DNA from: an uncultured Collinsella sp.
GTDB taxonomy: Bacteria; Actinomycetota; Coriobacteriia; Coriobacteriales; Coriobacteriaceae
Length of the DNA: 48,077 bases
Direction of reading: 5' to 3'
Assembly: GCA_902496335.1 (NCBI GenBank)
Contig: CABVAO010000009.1
Span: 1 to 48,077 of the forward strand
Of the stretch, positions 33,474 through 42,913 are shown one piece after another (position 1 is the stretch's first letter; every line of letters begins with the position of its first letter). The notes beneath the pieces are model-generated. The model did no database searches. It was given only the letters and a program-made list of their open reading frames with translations, and was not told where the DNA came from. Made by a program: the position numbers and the translations under genes.

Positions 33474-36400
33474 GTGTATCTCAAGTCCCTCACGCTCAAA
33501 GGGTTCAAGTCGTTTGCCGACCGCGCCCATATGACGTTTGAGCCGGGCCTGACCGTCATCGTCGGTCCCAACGGCTCGGGAAAATCGAACATCTCTGACT
33601 CGATTCTGTGGGTCCTGGGCGAGCAGAGCGCCAAGCAGCTGCGCGGCCAGGCCATGGAGGATGTCATCTTCTCGGGCTCGTCAGCGCGCAAGCCGGTGGG
33701 TGTCGCCGAGGTCACGCTTGTGCTCGATAACTCGGACCATATGCTGCCCGTCGATTTTGACGAGGTCGCCATCACCCGTCGTATGTATCGCTCGGGCGAA
33801 AGCGAGTACCTCATCAACTCGAGCCCGTGCCGCCTGATGGACATTCAGGACATCTTGCACGATTCGGGCCTGGGCAAGGATACACATTCCATCATCAGCC
33901 AGGGCAAGCTCGATGCCATCTTGCAGAGCCGCCCCGAGGAGCGCCGTGCCCTCATCGAGGAGGCCGCCGGCATCTCCAAGCACAAGCGCCGCAAGGAGCG
34001 TGCGCTCAAAAAGATTAAGTCGATGGACGAGCACCTGACGCGTGCCCGCGACATCAATAAGGAAATCGCCCGTCAGCTGCGACCGTTGGAGCGTCAGGTC
34101 GATCGCGCGCGCAAGTACAAAGAGCTGTCCTCGCGTGCGAACGAGCTTACGCAGATGCTAGCCGTCGACGAGCTGCGTTCGCTGCAGTCGCAGTGGAACG
34201 ACCTGGAGAGCCGTTCCAAGGAAGGCGCCGCCGAGCTGGAGCTTGCGCAGTACCGCTTGGGCGAAAAGGAGCGCGAGCTCGAGAAGCTTCAGGTCTTGCT
34301 CGAGGAAAAGGGCCTGTTTGTGGGCGACCTGGGCGAGCAGCGCCGTCATATGCAAGATGTGGTCGGCCGCATTAACTCCGACATGCGCCTGCTCGAGGAA
34401 AAGGGCCACAACATGGTGTCGCGCCTGTCTGACATGCGCGGGCAGATTTCGAGCTCCGAGCATCAGCGACGTCGCGTGGTCGAGGAGCTCGAGGACGCGC
34501 GTGCGCAGCTTGAGGAAGTGACCGGTGCGCACATGCAGGCCCAGGAGGACGTTGACGCCGCTGGTCCTGCCGCCGCCGAGCTCCACGAGCGGCGCGTGGC
34601 GCTCGACAATCAGATTTCGAAGCTTACGCGCGAACAACGCGATGTGCAGCGCGTAGCCGATAACGCCGCGCTCGAGCTCGCCAAGGTGAAGGATTCCTTG
34701 AGCAATGCCGAGGTCGAGGACAACATGTATGCCTCGCGCCTGGAGCAGATCGATGAACAGCTCGAGGAGGTCACGGCCTCGCTCGAGAGCCGTCGCGACC
34801 GCGCCGAGGAGCTTGAGGGCGCTCTTGAGGAAGCGCGCCAGGCCCAGGCCGATGCGCGTGAGGCCACCGAGGTCGCCCGTGTAGCCCTGAAGGACTTGCG
34901 TAATCGTGAGAGTGAGGCGCGCAACAAGCTGTCCGAGGTGCGCTCGGAGCTTGCCAGCCAAAAGAAACTCGATGCCCGCATGGCCGACAGCTCGCCGCTC
35001 GTGAGCCGTCTGGTGGGTGCGCTGGGCGATGATGTTTCGGGCCGCCTGGGTGACGTGCTCGAAGCCCCGCGCGAGCTTGAGGGCCTGGTTGAGCAATTGC
35101 TCGCCGGCGATATCGATGCGCTGCTGTTTGATGACGCCGCCACGCTTGAGCGTGCCGGTCGTGCGGCTCTGGACCAAAAGAAGGCCTCGGGCGAGGCACT
35201 GCTGGTGGCGCGCGGCGTGAGCGGCTCTACCGCCGCTGAGGGCGCTGCCGGTACCCGCCTGGTTGATCGTCTGTCCGTGCGCGCAGGCTACGGACCCGTC
35301 GTCGAGGCGCTGCTCGGCGGCTATTACGTAGTGGACGATCTTTCTGCTGCGCTTTCGGCGCCGGTCGTTGACGGCGTGACTTACGTGACCCCCGATGGCG
35401 CCCGCGTCGCCTGCGGCGGCCTGGTGCGTGTGGGCCTCGATGCCGGCGAGGCGTCGGGTGCTCTGGAGCGTAAGCGTCGCATTCGCGAGCTGGAGGGGCT
35501 TGAGCCCGATTTGGCCGCTGTGTTTGAGCATGTGTCGGATCAGGTCGTCGAGGCCAATGCGGCCGTTGAGGAAGCGCGTGCCGCTGAGGGCGATGCCGCC
35601 GGTGAGATTGCCCGCCTTGAGGGCGAGCGCCGCTCCCTGTTGTCCGAGATCGGCCGTCTGGAGCAAAGCGCCAACAATGCCGAGGTCGAGCGCGTGCGTA
35701 TCTCCAAGCGCCGTGAGCAGGCTGCCGAGGCCGTTCGCGCCGCGCGCCCGCGCGTGGACGAGCTCACCCGTTCGCGTGACGAGGCCCGTGCGCAGGCAAG
35801 CGATCTGGGCTTGCAGATTGCCGAGGCCAACGACGAACTCGACCGCGTTTGCCGTGACGATTCCGAGGCTGCCGGCAAGCTCGCCGACGCCAAGGTTCGC
35901 CTAGCCCAGACGAGTGAACGCCTGCGTTCGCTGAAGGGCCGCGTGCCCGACCTGGAGCATCGTCTTGAGGGCATCGACCGTCGTATCCGCGGAACACGCC
36001 AGGCCTCGCGCTCGCTCGAGCTGCTGCGCCTGCGCGTCGATCCCATGCACGAACGCTATTCTGCCCTGTTGGAACGCGCGTCGGATTGGGCAGCGCGCCT
36101 GCGTGACCAGGCCTCTCTGGAGGAGGCGGACTCCGCTTCGCTCAAGAAGACCATCGAGGATGCCAAGGCAGAGGTTGCCCGCGCTAAGGAGCGAGTCGAT
36201 ACCGCCTCTGCCACGCAAAACGAGTTCAAGGTCGCACGCGGCAAGCTCGAGGTGCAGGTGGAGGCGGCCATCAAGGCCATCACCGCCGATGGCACCACGG
36301 TACTCGAGGAAGCGCTCATGCTTCCCGCGCCCACCGACCGCGACGCCGCCGAGCGCGAGCTCAACCAGCTTGTGCGCCAGATCAACAACCTTGGTCCCGT

Positions 36401-37010
36401 TAACCAAGTTGCCATGGAGGAGTACGAGCAGCTCAAGCGCCGCGCCGACTACATCGAGGAGCAGCTGGCCGATCTGGAGAGCGCGCGCAAGGCGCTCACC
36501 AAGATCACGGTGGCCATTGATCGCAAGATGCGGAAGGCCTTCCTGGTGACGTTTGAGAAGGTCGACGCGAACTTCCGCGAGATCTTCGCCATGCTGTTCC
36601 CGGGTGGACAGGCGCATCTGGAGATGACCGACCCCGAGCACCCGGCTGATACGGGTATCGAGGTCGTGGCGCAGCCGCGCGGCAAGCGCATCACCAAGAT
36701 GATGCTCATGTCGGGTGGCGAGAAGAGCCTGACGGCGCTCGCCCTGCTCTTTGCCGTGTACCGCACGCGTACGGTGCCGTTCTATGTGCTGGACGAGGTC
36801 GAGGCGGCGCTCGACGACGCCAACTTGTCCAAGCTCATCGGCGCCCTTGATGTACTGCGTTCCGATACGCAGCTCTTGGTCATCTCGCATCAGCGCCGTA
36901 CTATGGAGGACGCTGACGTCCTCTATGGCGTCTCGATGCAAGCCGACGGCGTCAGTCGCGTCGTCTCGCAAAAACTCGATCGCGAAACCGGAAAGGTCGT
37001 GAATGCATAA
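33474..37010 (+). CDS. smc: Chromosome segregation ATPase SMC
   Basis: Condensin-type ATPase for chromosome organisation. The N-terminal ABC half has Walker A (GPNGSGKSN, about 32-40) and the Q-loop region SAKQLRG; two long coiled coils surround a hinge (about 505-670). The C-terminal ABC half has the signature LMSGGEKSLTALALLFAV and Walker B FYVLDEVEAALDDAN. At 1178 residues it is full length. It starts at GTG 33474 with GCGAGGAA upstream. Its stop overlaps ftsY by 1 bp. Neighbours rnc and ftsY match the common Gram-positive order. Confidence 0.96.
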   Translation: MYLKSLTLKGFKSFADRAHMTFEPGLTVIVGPNGSGKSNISDSILWVLGEQSAKQLRGQAMEDVIFSGSSARKPVGVAEVTLVLDNSDHMLPVDFDEVAITRRMYRSGESEYLINSSPCRLMDIQDILHDSGLGKDTHSIISQGKLDAILQSRPEERRALIEEAAGISKHKRRKERALKKIKSMDEHLTRARDINKEIARQLRPLERQVDRARKYKELSSRANELTQMLAVDELRSLQSQWNDLESRSKEGAAELELAQYRLGEKERELEKLQVLLEEKGLFVGDLGEQRRHMQDVVGRINSDMRLLEEKGHNMVSRLSDMRGQISSSEHQRRRVVEELEDARAQLEEVTGAHMQAQEDVDAAGPAAAELHERRVALDNQISKLTREQRDVQRVADNAALELAKVKDSLSNAEVEDNMYASRLEQIDEQLEEVTASLESRRDRAEELEGALEEARQAQADAREATEVARVALKDLRNRESEARNKLSEVRSELASQKKLDARMADSSPLVSRLVGALGDDVSGRLGDVLEAPRELEGLVEQLLAGDIDALLFDDAATLERAGRAALDQKKASGEALLVARGVSGSTAAEGAAGTRLVDRLSVRAGYGPVVEALLGGYYVVDDLSAALSAPVVDGVTYVTPDGARVACGGLVRVGLDAGEASGALERKRRIRELEGLEPDLAAVFEHVSDQVVEANAAVEEARAAEGDAAGEIARLEGERRSLLSEIGRLEQSANNAEVERVRISKRREQAAEAVRAARPRVDELTRSRDEARAQASDLGLQIAEANDELDRVCRDDSEAAGKLADAKVRLAQTSERLRSLKGRVPDLEHRLEGIDRRIRGTRQASRSLELLRLRVDPMHERYSALLERASDWAARLRDQASLEEADSASLKKTIEDAKAEVARAKERVDTASATQNEFKVARGKLEVQVEAAIKAITADGTTVLEEALMLPAPTDRDAAERELNQLVRQINNLGPVNQVAMEEYEQLKRRADYIEEQLADLESARKALTKITVAIDRKMRKAFLVTFEKVDANFREIFAMLFPGGQAHLEMTDPEHPADTGIEVVAQPRGKRITKMMLMSGGEKSLTALALLFAVYRTRTVPFYVLDEVEAALDDANLSKLIGALDVLRSDTQLLVISHQRRTMEDADVLYGVSMQADGVSRVVSQKLDRETGKVVNA

Positions 37011-37927
37011 TGGGATTCTTTGACGCACTCTCGCGCGGACTTGAGCGCAGCCGCGAGGCCCTCAACGAGGTCTTTTACTTTGGCGGCGAGGTCGACGAGG
37101 ATTTTTGGGAGGACTTGGAGGACACCCTCGTCATGGGTGACATGGGTGCCGAGGTCGCCATTCAGGTCTCCGATGACCTACGCGATGCCGCGGCCAAGAA
37201 GAACCTCAAGACCGCTCCGCAGCTTCGCCGTGCCCTGGCCGAGCAGCTCGAGCAGCACTTTGTGCCCATCGAGCGCGATCCGTTTTCCGATACGCCGAGC
37301 TGCGTGCTGTTTGTGGGCATTAACGGTGCCGGCAAGACCACGACGGTCGGTAAGATCGCGAGCGCCATGGCCGCCCGCGGCAAGAACGTGGTGATTGGTT
37401 CGGCCGACACCTTCCGCGCCGCCGCCATCGAGCAGCTCGATGTGTGGGGGCAGCGTGCCGGCGTACCGGTTATCAAGCGCGACCGCGGCTCCGACCCGGC
37501 AAGTGTTTGCTACGACGTGCTCGACGAGGCCGACAAGCGCGGCAGCGACCTGGTGCTTATCGATACCGCCGGCCGTCTGCACACGAGCCCTGAGCTCATG
37601 CGCGAGCTTGCCAAGGTGGTCAATGTGACCCGTAAGCGCGCCGCCAATATGGCCGCCGGTCCCATGCCGGTTTCGGTCGTGCTTGTGATCGACGCCGCGA
37701 CGGGCCAAAACGGTCTGAACCAGGCGCTCGAGTTTAACGAGGCACTGGGCCTGGACGGTATTATCATGACTAAGCTCGACGGCACGGCTAAGGGCGGTAT
37801 CGCCATGGCCGTGGCCGAGAAACTCAAGCTCCCGATCCTGCGCGTGGGCGTGGGCGAGCAGGTCGATGATCTGCAGGAGTTCAATGCCAAAGATTTCTGC
37901 CGCGCCCTGGTGGGCGAGTCCAATTAA
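37010..37927 (+). CDS. ftsY: Signal recognition particle receptor FtsY
   Basis: GTPase receptor that docks SRP-ribosome complexes to the membrane translocon. The NG domains are visible: NFYxGG-like N-domain (LNEVFYFGGEVDEDFWEDLEDTLVMGDMG), G1 GINGAGKTTTVGKI (about 103), DTFRAAAIEQL, DTAGRLHT, TKLDGTAKGG. The protein has only 305 residues; the acidic A domain of E. coli FtsY is absent, as in many Gram-positives. ATG 37010 overlaps the smc stop. It is followed by ffh, its partner GTPase. Confidence 0.96.
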   Translation: MGFFDALSRGLERSREALNEVFYFGGEVDEDFWEDLEDTLVMGDMGAEVAIQVSDDLRDAAAKKNLKTAPQLRRALAEQLEQHFVPIERDPFSDTPSCVLFVGINGAGKTTTVGKIASAMAARGKNVVIGSADTFRAAAIEQLDVWGQRAGVPVIKRDRGSDPASVCYDVLDEADKRGSDLVLIDTAGRLHTSPELMRELAKVVNVTRKRAANMAAGPMPVSVVLVIDAATGQNGLNQALEFNEALGLDGIIMTKLDGTAKGGIAMAVAEKLKLPILRVGVGEQVDDLQEFNAKDFCRALVGESN

Positions 37928-37937
37928 GGAGTGACTA

Positions 37938-39413
37938 GTGTTTGATTCCCTGAGCGATCGCCTCAACGACACATTTGACCGCCTGCGCGGCAAGGGCAAG
38001 CTGACCGAGGCCGATATTACTTCGGCCATGCGCGATATTCGCATGGCGCTGCTCGAGGCCGACGTCAACTTTAAGGTCGTCAAGGAGTTCGTCGCCAAGA
38101 CCAAGGAGCGCTGCATGACCGCCGAGGTCATGGAGTCGCTGTCGCCGGCGCAAAACGTCGTCAAGATCGTGCTCGACGAGCTCACCGAGATGCTTGGCTC
38201 AACCGAGAGCAAGCTCGTCTTTAGCAACCGCATTCCCAATGTCATCATGCTTGTGGGTCTGCAGGGCTCCGGTAAGACCACGGCTGCCGTAAAGCTGGCC
38301 TACCTGCTCAAGAAGCAGGGCCGCTCGCCGTTGCTCGCCGCGTGCGACGTCTACCGTCCCGCTGCTGCCGACCAGCTGGCCACGCTCGGTGGCGAGATCG
38401 GCGTACCGGTCTTCCGCGGCGACGGTGCGCACCCGGTCGATATCGCCAAGGGCGCCATCCAGGAGGCCGTCGACCACCTGCGCGACGTGGTCATCGTCGA
38501 TACCGCCGGACGTCTTCAGATCGATGAGCAGATGATGCAGGAGGCCGTGGACATCAAGAAGGCCGTCAAGCCCGATCAGGTGCTGATGGTCGTCGATGCC
38601 ATGACCGGTCAGGATATCGTCAACGTCGTCTCGACCTTCGCCGAGCGCACCGACTTTGACGGCGTGATTATCTCTAAGCTCGACGGCGACGCCCGTGGCG
38701 GCGGCGCGCTTTCCGTGCGCCAGGTGACCGGCAAGCCCATCAAGTTTGTGAGCATGGGCGAGAAGCCCGATTCGCTGGAGCCGTTCTACCCCGATCGTAT
38801 GGCCAAGCGCATTCTGGGTATGGGCGACGTTGTCGGCATTATCGAGAAGGCCCAGGAGGCGGCCGACGCCGAGCAGCTCGAGGCCGCCGAGCGCATGCTG
38901 CGCGAGGGCTTTACCATGAACGACATGCTCGACCAGATGAAGGCCGTCAAGAAGATGGGCGGCATGAAGGGCATTCTGGGCATGCTCCCCGGTGGCCAGC
39001 GTGCGCTTAACCAGATGGGTGGTAACCTGGACGAAGGTATCTTCGATAAGAACGAGGCCATCATCATGTCGATGACCAAGGAGGAGCGCCTGCGTCCCTC
39101 TATCATCAACGGCCAGCGTCGCGCGCGTATCGCCAAGGGCGCCGGCGTGACCCCCACCGAGGTCAATAGCCTTATGAAGCAGTGGGGCGAGATGAACAAG
39201 ATGATGGGCCGCATGCGCACGATGGCCAATCAGGCGCAGGCCGGCGGCAAGAAGGGCAAAAAGGGCAAGAAGGGCAAAAAGATGCGCATGCCCAATATCC
39301 CCGGTCTGGACGCTATGGGTCTGGGCGGCATGGGTGGCCTGGGTACGGGCGGTCCTAAGTCCGATATGGAGCTGCTGCGTCAGATGGAAGCGCAGATGCG
39401 CAACAAGAAGTAA
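37938..39413 (+). CDS. ffh: Signal recognition particle protein Ffh
   Basis: SRP GTPase that binds signal peptides and 4.5S RNA. N and G domains with G1 GLQGSGKTTAAVKLA (about 107), DVYRPAAADQL, DTAGRL and SKLDGDARGG, then the Met-rich M domain (MLDQMKAVKKMGGMKGILGMLPG; the RNA-binding INGQRRARIAKGAG). After it is a Lys/Gly tract (KKGKKGKKGKKMRMP) and a Gly/Met-rich tail. At 491 residues it is somewhat longer than E. coli Ffh. GTG 37938 follows AAGGAG. It ends at the strong terminator at 39434. Confidence 0.97.
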   Translation: MFDSLSDRLNDTFDRLRGKGKLTEADITSAMRDIRMALLEADVNFKVVKEFVAKTKERCMTAEVMESLSPAQNVVKIVLDELTEMLGSTESKLVFSNRIPNVIMLVGLQGSGKTTAAVKLAYLLKKQGRSPLLAACDVYRPAAADQLATLGGEIGVPVFRGDGAHPVDIAKGAIQEAVDHLRDVVIVDTAGRLQIDEQMMQEAVDIKKAVKPDQVLMVVDAMTGQDIVNVVSTFAERTDFDGVIISKLDGDARGGGALSVRQVTGKPIKFVSMGEKPDSLEPFYPDRMAKRILGMGDVVGIIEKAQEAADAEQLEAAERMLREGFTMNDMLDQMKAVKKMGGMKGILGMLPGGQRALNQMGGNLDEGIFDKNEAIIMSMTKEERLRPSIINGQRRARIAKGAGVTPTEVNSLMKQWGEMNKMMGRMRTMANQAQAGGKKGKKGKKGKKMRMPNIPGLDAMGLGGMGGLGTGGPKSDMELLRQMEAQMRNKK

Positions 39414-39433
39414 CGACTAGTTGAGTCGTGTAT

Positions 39434-39477
39434 GGCGAAGGCCGCCTGGATGGTATTCCAGGCGGCCTTCGCCGTTT
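39434..39477. terminator. Long-stem terminator between ffh and the convergent DUF134-NifX gene
   Basis: A 16-bp perfect stem (GGCGAAGGCCGCCTGG at 39434-39449 with 39458-39473) has an 8-nt loop and is followed by GTTTG. It lies between two convergent genes and can act for both strands. Confidence 0.85.
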
Positions 39478-39529
39478 GTCCGCTGGTTGTCGCACGCGTG
39501 GAAGCGCGTTCTCGACGAGGTGCTTGCCG

Positions 39530-40294
39530 CTAGTGGCATCCGCAGCCTTCGTGCCCGTCATGGTCGTGGTGACCGTGGCAGCCGCAGGACTCGCCATGCT
39601 CGTGGATGTGCTCGTGATCATGTCCATGGCAGTCGCAGGTGGCCTCGCCGTTCTGTGCGAGCGTGCCGGCAATGAGGGCCTCGACGCAGGCATCGCAGCT
39701 GCCCTGGGTGCCCGCATAGACCGTGATGCCGGCTTGGGCAAGCGCGTTGATAGCGCCGCCGCCGATACCGCCGCAAATGAGCGTGTCAACGCCACCGTTG
39801 GCAAGCAGGCCCGCCAAGGCGCCATGGCCGGTGCCGCCGGTGCCTACGACCTGCTCGTTGAGCACCTTGCCATCCTGGATGTCGTAGATCTTGAACTGCT
39901 CGCTGCGGCCAAAGTGCATAAAGATGTTGCCGTTGTCGTACGTCGTTGCCACCCTCATGGTGCCGACCTCCTTTGCTGGCCATGCGGCCGTCGTCGTGGC
40001 GATGGGGGAGTACGCGATATTGCCGCCCTCGATGACGAGCGCTCGTCCGTTGACCAGCGCGTTTGCCACCTTGCGATGCGCGCGACTGCTGATTGCCGCC
40101 ACCGTGGCGCGGGCGATGCCCATGTGCAGGGCGACGGCCTCCTGATTGAGGCCCTCCAGATCGCACAGGCGCAGCACCTCAAGCTCGTCGACGGTCATGT
40201 CGATGGCATCACCGCTGGCCAGGCCATCGGGGGTAAAGCCGCGGTATTCGGGGATGATCCCGACGCGGCGCAGTTTTTCGCGTCTTCCTGCCAT
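39530..40294 (-). CDS. DUF134 HTH - NifX-type metallocluster-binding fusion with His/Cys-rich tail
   Basis: A 254-residue two-domain protein. Residues 1-90 match DUF134, a small HTH family (GRREKLRRVG...; MTVDELEVLRLCDLEGLNQEAVALHMGIARATV). Residues about 112-220 match the dinitrogenase iron-molybdenum cofactor/NifX family (RVATTYDNGNIFMHFGRSEQFKIYDI; LLANGGVDTLICGGIGGGAINALAQAGI). The C-terminal 33 residues are mostly His, Cys, Gly and Asp (CDCHGHDHEHIHEHGESCGC...), a probable metal-binding tail. ATG 40294 follows AAGGAG; the upstream GTG 40300 is too close to it. It is transcribed alone, divergently from thyA, with two operator-like palindromes in front. It may sense or buffer an Fe or Ni-type metal species and control its own gene; this is inference. 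Confidence 0.84.
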   Translation of the reverse strand: MAGRREKLRRVGIIPEYRGFTPDGLASGDAIDMTVDELEVLRLCDLEGLNQEAVALHMGIARATVAAISSRAHRKVANALVNGRALVIEGGNIAYSPIATTTAAWPAKEVGTMRVATTYDNGNIFMHFGRSEQFKIYDIQDGKVLNEQVVGTGGTGHGALAGLLANGGVDTLICGGIGGGAINALAQAGITVYAGTQGSCDACVEALIAGTLAQNGEATCDCHGHDHEHIHEHGESCGCHGHHDHDGHEGCGCH

Positions 40295-40308
40295 GCACAC
40301 TCCTTATC

Positions 40309-40373
40309 TGACATATGTCAACAATAGGATAACGCGTTAGTCGTTGGGCGCAAGGCATTTCTGTCATATGTCA
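40309..40373. promoter_or_regulatory. Two operator-like palindromes before the DUF134-NifX gene
   Basis: TGACATATGTCA (40309-40320, a perfect 12-bp palindrome) and TGTCATATGTCA (40362-40373, one mismatch) are 53 bp apart centre to centre, about five DNA turns. The first overlaps the expected start of transcription of the minus-strand gene and the second lies just upstream of its -35 box, a layout that fits repression by a looping or cooperative dimer, possibly the encoded DUF134 protein itself. Confidence 0.68.
40326..40353 (-). promoter_or_regulatory. Promoter of the DUF134-NifX gene
   Basis: Read on the minus strand, TTGCGC (40353-40348) and TATCCT (40331-40326) are separated by 16 bp. It lies between the two palindromic sites. 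Confidence 0.6.
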
Positions 40374-40441
40374 GAAAAAGGCTAAGATGCCTCGTTGCCG
40401 CATGCGGAGCCGCGCTGCCGTGCATTGCGTGTGCCGGACTA

Positions 40442-40478
40442 AGTGTCCAATTCGACACTCGCGCGCCTGGGCTACAAT
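40442..40478 (+). promoter_or_regulatory. thyA promoter with overlapping dyad
   Basis: TTCGAC (40451-40456) and TACAAT (40473-40478) have a 16-bp spacer. A dyad AGTGTC-N6-GACACT (40442-40459) covers the -35 box and could be an operator. thyA starts 35 bp further on. Confidence 0.6.
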
Positions 40479-40512
40479 AAATCTCGCTTATAGGCGACTG
40501 ACAGGAGGGTCA

Positions 40513-41361
40513 ATGAGCAAAGCTGATCAGCAGTTTGTAACCATGTGCCGCGATATCTTGGACCATGGCACCACCACCGAGGGCCAAAAGGTCCGTCCGG
40601 TGTGGGAGGACGGCACCCCTGCCTATACCATTAAAAACTTTGGTGTCACGGCGCGCTATGATCTGCGCGAGGAGTTCCCCGCGCTCACCCTGCGTCGTAC
40701 GGCGCTTAAGTCTGCCATGGACGAGATTCTGTGGATCTATCAAAAGAAGTCCAATAACGTGCACGATCTCAACAGCCATATCTGGGATGAGTGGGCCGAT
40801 GAGACCGGTTCCATCGGTAAAGCCTACGGCTATCAGATTGGTCAGAAGAGCCATTACGTCGAGGGCGACTTCGACCAGATGGACCGTGTGCTGTACGACC
40901 TTAAGCACACGCCGTATAGTCGCCGCATTATGACCAATACGTACGTGTTTAGCGATCTGTCCGAGATGCACCTTTATCCGTGCGCCTATAGCGTGACCTA
41001 TAACGTGACGCAGCGTCCTCAGGACGACAAGCCGACGCTCAACATGATTCTCAACCAGCGCAGCCAGGACATTTTGGCCGCGAACAACTGGAACGTGTGC
41101 CAGTACGCCATTTTGCTGATGATGGTCGCGCAGTCGGTCGATATGATTCCCGGTGAGCTGCTGCACGTGATCGCCGACGCCCATATCTATGATCGTCATG
41201 TCGATATCGTCCGCGAGCTTATCGAGCGTCCACAGTTTGCGGCACCCAAGGTAACGCTCAACCCCGATGTGCATGACTTCTATGCGTTTACGACCGATGA
41301 CCTGATCGTCGAGGGCTATGAGCACGGCCCGCAGGTCAAGAACATTCCCATTGCGGTGTAG
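40513..41361 (+). CDS. thyA: Thymidylate synthase (ThyA type)
   Basis: Makes dTMP from dUMP and methylene-tetrahydrofolate. The catalytic Cys157 is in LYPCAYSV; the phosphate-binding Arg pair is in SRRIMTNTY, and the dUMP-binding NQRSQDILAANNWN and DAHIYDRH motifs are present (canonical QRSxDxxLGxPFN and DxHIYxNH). These segments differ from the most common ThyA, so this is a divergent branch. ATG 40513 follows AGGAGGG. At 282 residues it is normal length. folA begins 9 bp after its stop, so the two form a folate/dTMP operon. Confidence 0.9.
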   Translation: MSKADQQFVTMCRDILDHGTTTEGQKVRPVWEDGTPAYTIKNFGVTARYDLREEFPALTLRRTALKSAMDEILWIYQKKSNNVHDLNSHIWDEWADETGSIGKAYGYQIGQKSHYVEGDFDQMDRVLYDLKHTPYSRRIMTNTYVFSDLSEMHLYPCAYSVTYNVTQRPQDDKPTLNMILNQRSQDILAANNWNVCQYAILLMMVAQSVDMIPGELLHVIADAHIYDRHVDIVRELIERPQFAAPKVTLNPDVHDFYAFTTDDLIVEGYEHGPQVKNIPIAV

Positions 41362-41370
41362 GTGGTGCTC

Positions 41371-41889
41371 ATGACGTGTAAGCTATCTGCTATCGTCGCC
41401 GTGTGTGACGATTGGGGCATTGGGTGCGAGGGCGACATGGTGGTGTCCAATCGCGCCGATATGCGCCATTTTGTGGCCTGCACCAAGGGCTGCCCGGTTA
41501 TCATGGGACGCAAGACGCTGCTGAGTTTTCCCGGCGGGCGTCCTCTCAAGAACCGCCGCAATATCGTGCTTACGCGCGATATGGGCTTTACCCACGAGGG
41601 CGTCGACGTGGTGCATAGCGTTGACGAAGCGCTCTCTGCGGTTGCCGATGAGCTCGTTGCCTGGGTGATCGGTGGCGGCGATGTCTATCGGCAGTTTTTG
41701 CCGTACTGCGTGGAGGCCGAGGTCACTCATAACCACTGCGTGCATGTCGTGGACACGTACTTTCCCGACTTGGACGCCGATCCCGCGTGGGAGATTGCGC
41801 AGCGTAGCGGGGTCGCGACGATTGCCGCCGGTGAGGGTGACGAGGGCGTCAATTATGAGTTCGTGACGTATCGTCGCATCGAGGCGTAA
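41371..41889 (+). CDS. folA: Dihydrofolate reductase
   Basis: Regenerates tetrahydrofolate used by the adjacent thymidylate synthase. Recognisable motifs: LSAIVAVCDDWGIGCEGDMVV, VIMGRKTLLSFPGGRPLKNRRNIVLTR and WVIGGGDVYRQFLPY. At 172 residues it is normal. ATG 41371 (AGGTGG upstream) is preferred over GTG 41362, which lies directly after the thyA stop. The thyA-folA pair is a standard arrangement. An Asp at the active-site position region (NRADMRHF) is consistent with catalysis. Confidence 0.93.
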   Translation: MTCKLSAIVAVCDDWGIGCEGDMVVSNRADMRHFVACTKGCPVIMGRKTLLSFPGGRPLKNRRNIVLTRDMGFTHEGVDVVHSVDEALSAVADELVAWVIGGGDVYRQFLPYCVEAEVTHNHCVHVVDTYFPDLDADPAWEIAQRSGVATIAAGEGDEGVNYEFVTYRRIEA

Positions 41890-41998
41890 ATCGTCTGGCG
41901 TGAACGGTATCATCGGGTTGATTGAATGCATGGGGCGGCGCTTAGCGTCGACTCGTTTGGTATAGATGTGCTGTAAAGAAGGGTACAGGCTGGCTGCT

Positions 41999-42913
41999 AT
42001 GACTGATGCCGTTGAGGTGCTGCGAATCGATTCGCTCGAGGACGAGCGGCTCGATGCTTACGTGCGACTGACCGAGCGTGAGCTTCGCTGCGTGCTGGAG
42101 CCGCAGAAGGGCATTTTTATCGCCGAGAGTGCCAAGGTCATCGAGCGTGCGGTTCGCGCCGGATACGAGCCGGTGAGCTTTCTTTTAGGCGAGCGCTGGC
42201 TCGACCAGATGATGCCGCTGTTTGACCAGCTTGTCGTGCGCGAGGGAGCGGGTCCGGTTCCCGTGTTCGTGGCTTCCATGGAGCTCATGGAGCAGTTGAC
42301 GGGCTTTAACGTGACGCGCGGCGCGCTGGCGGCGTTCCGTCGCCCGCGTCAGATTCCGGTTGATGAGTTCTTGGGCGGCGTCGTCGAGGCGGCGGGGGAT
42401 CGTCCGGTGCGCGTGTGCGTGCTTGAGGGTATTGTCGATCACACCAATGTTGGCGCGATTTTCCGCTCGGCGGCTGCGCTGAACGTCGATGGCATTTTGG
42501 TGAGCCCTACTTGCTGTGACCCGCTGTACCGTCGCTCGGCCCGCGTGAGCATGGGCACGGTTTTCCAGGTGCCTTGGACGCGCATTGGCAGCGAGGCGCG
42601 CGTATGGCCGCATGATGGGCTGGCGGCGCTGCACGATGCCGGCTTTTCGTGTGCCGCCATGGCGTTGACGGATGATTCTGTGTCGTTGGACGATCCCGCG
42701 CTGCAGGAGATTGACCGCCTGGCAATCTTTATGGGCACCGAGGGTGCTGGCTTGGGCGCCAAGACCATTGCGGGCTGCGACCGAGCCGTGCGAATTCCGA
42801 TGGCGCACGGGGTCGATTCGCTCAACGTGGCCGCGGCGAGCGCAGTCGCCTTTTGGCAGCTGTGCCCGCACGTGAGCAATGAGTACCACTACCAGCCGGG
42901 TTTGTATCACTAG
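41999..42913 (+). CDS. SpoU/TrmH-family RNA 2'-O-methyltransferase
   Basis: SPOUT-fold RNA methyltransferase using SAM. The three SpoU motifs are visible: NVGAIFRSAAALNVDGIL, LAIFMGTEGAGLG and IPMAHGVDSLNVAAASAVAFW. The N-terminal part resembles the RNA-binding substrate domain (GIFIAESAKVIERAVRAGYEPVSFLL). It is 304 residues from ATG 41999; ATG 41966 upstream is an alternative and neither has a strong ribosome site. The target RNA (tRNA or 23S rRNA) cannot be told from sequence. Gap 41890-41998 before it holds a possible TATAGA box but nothing else clear. Confidence 0.88.
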   Translation: MTDAVEVLRIDSLEDERLDAYVRLTERELRCVLEPQKGIFIAESAKVIERAVRAGYEPVSFLLGERWLDQMMPLFDQLVVREGAGPVPVFVASMELMEQLTGFNVTRGALAAFRRPRQIPVDEFLGGVVEAAGDRPVRVCVLEGIVDHTNVGAIFRSAAALNVDGILVSPTCCDPLYRRSARVSMGTVFQVPWTRIGSEARVWPHDGLAALHDAGFSCAAMALTDDSVSLDDPALQEIDRLAIFMGTEGAGLGAKTIAGCDRAVRIPMAHGVDSLNVAAASAVAFWQLCPHVSNEYHYQPGLYH

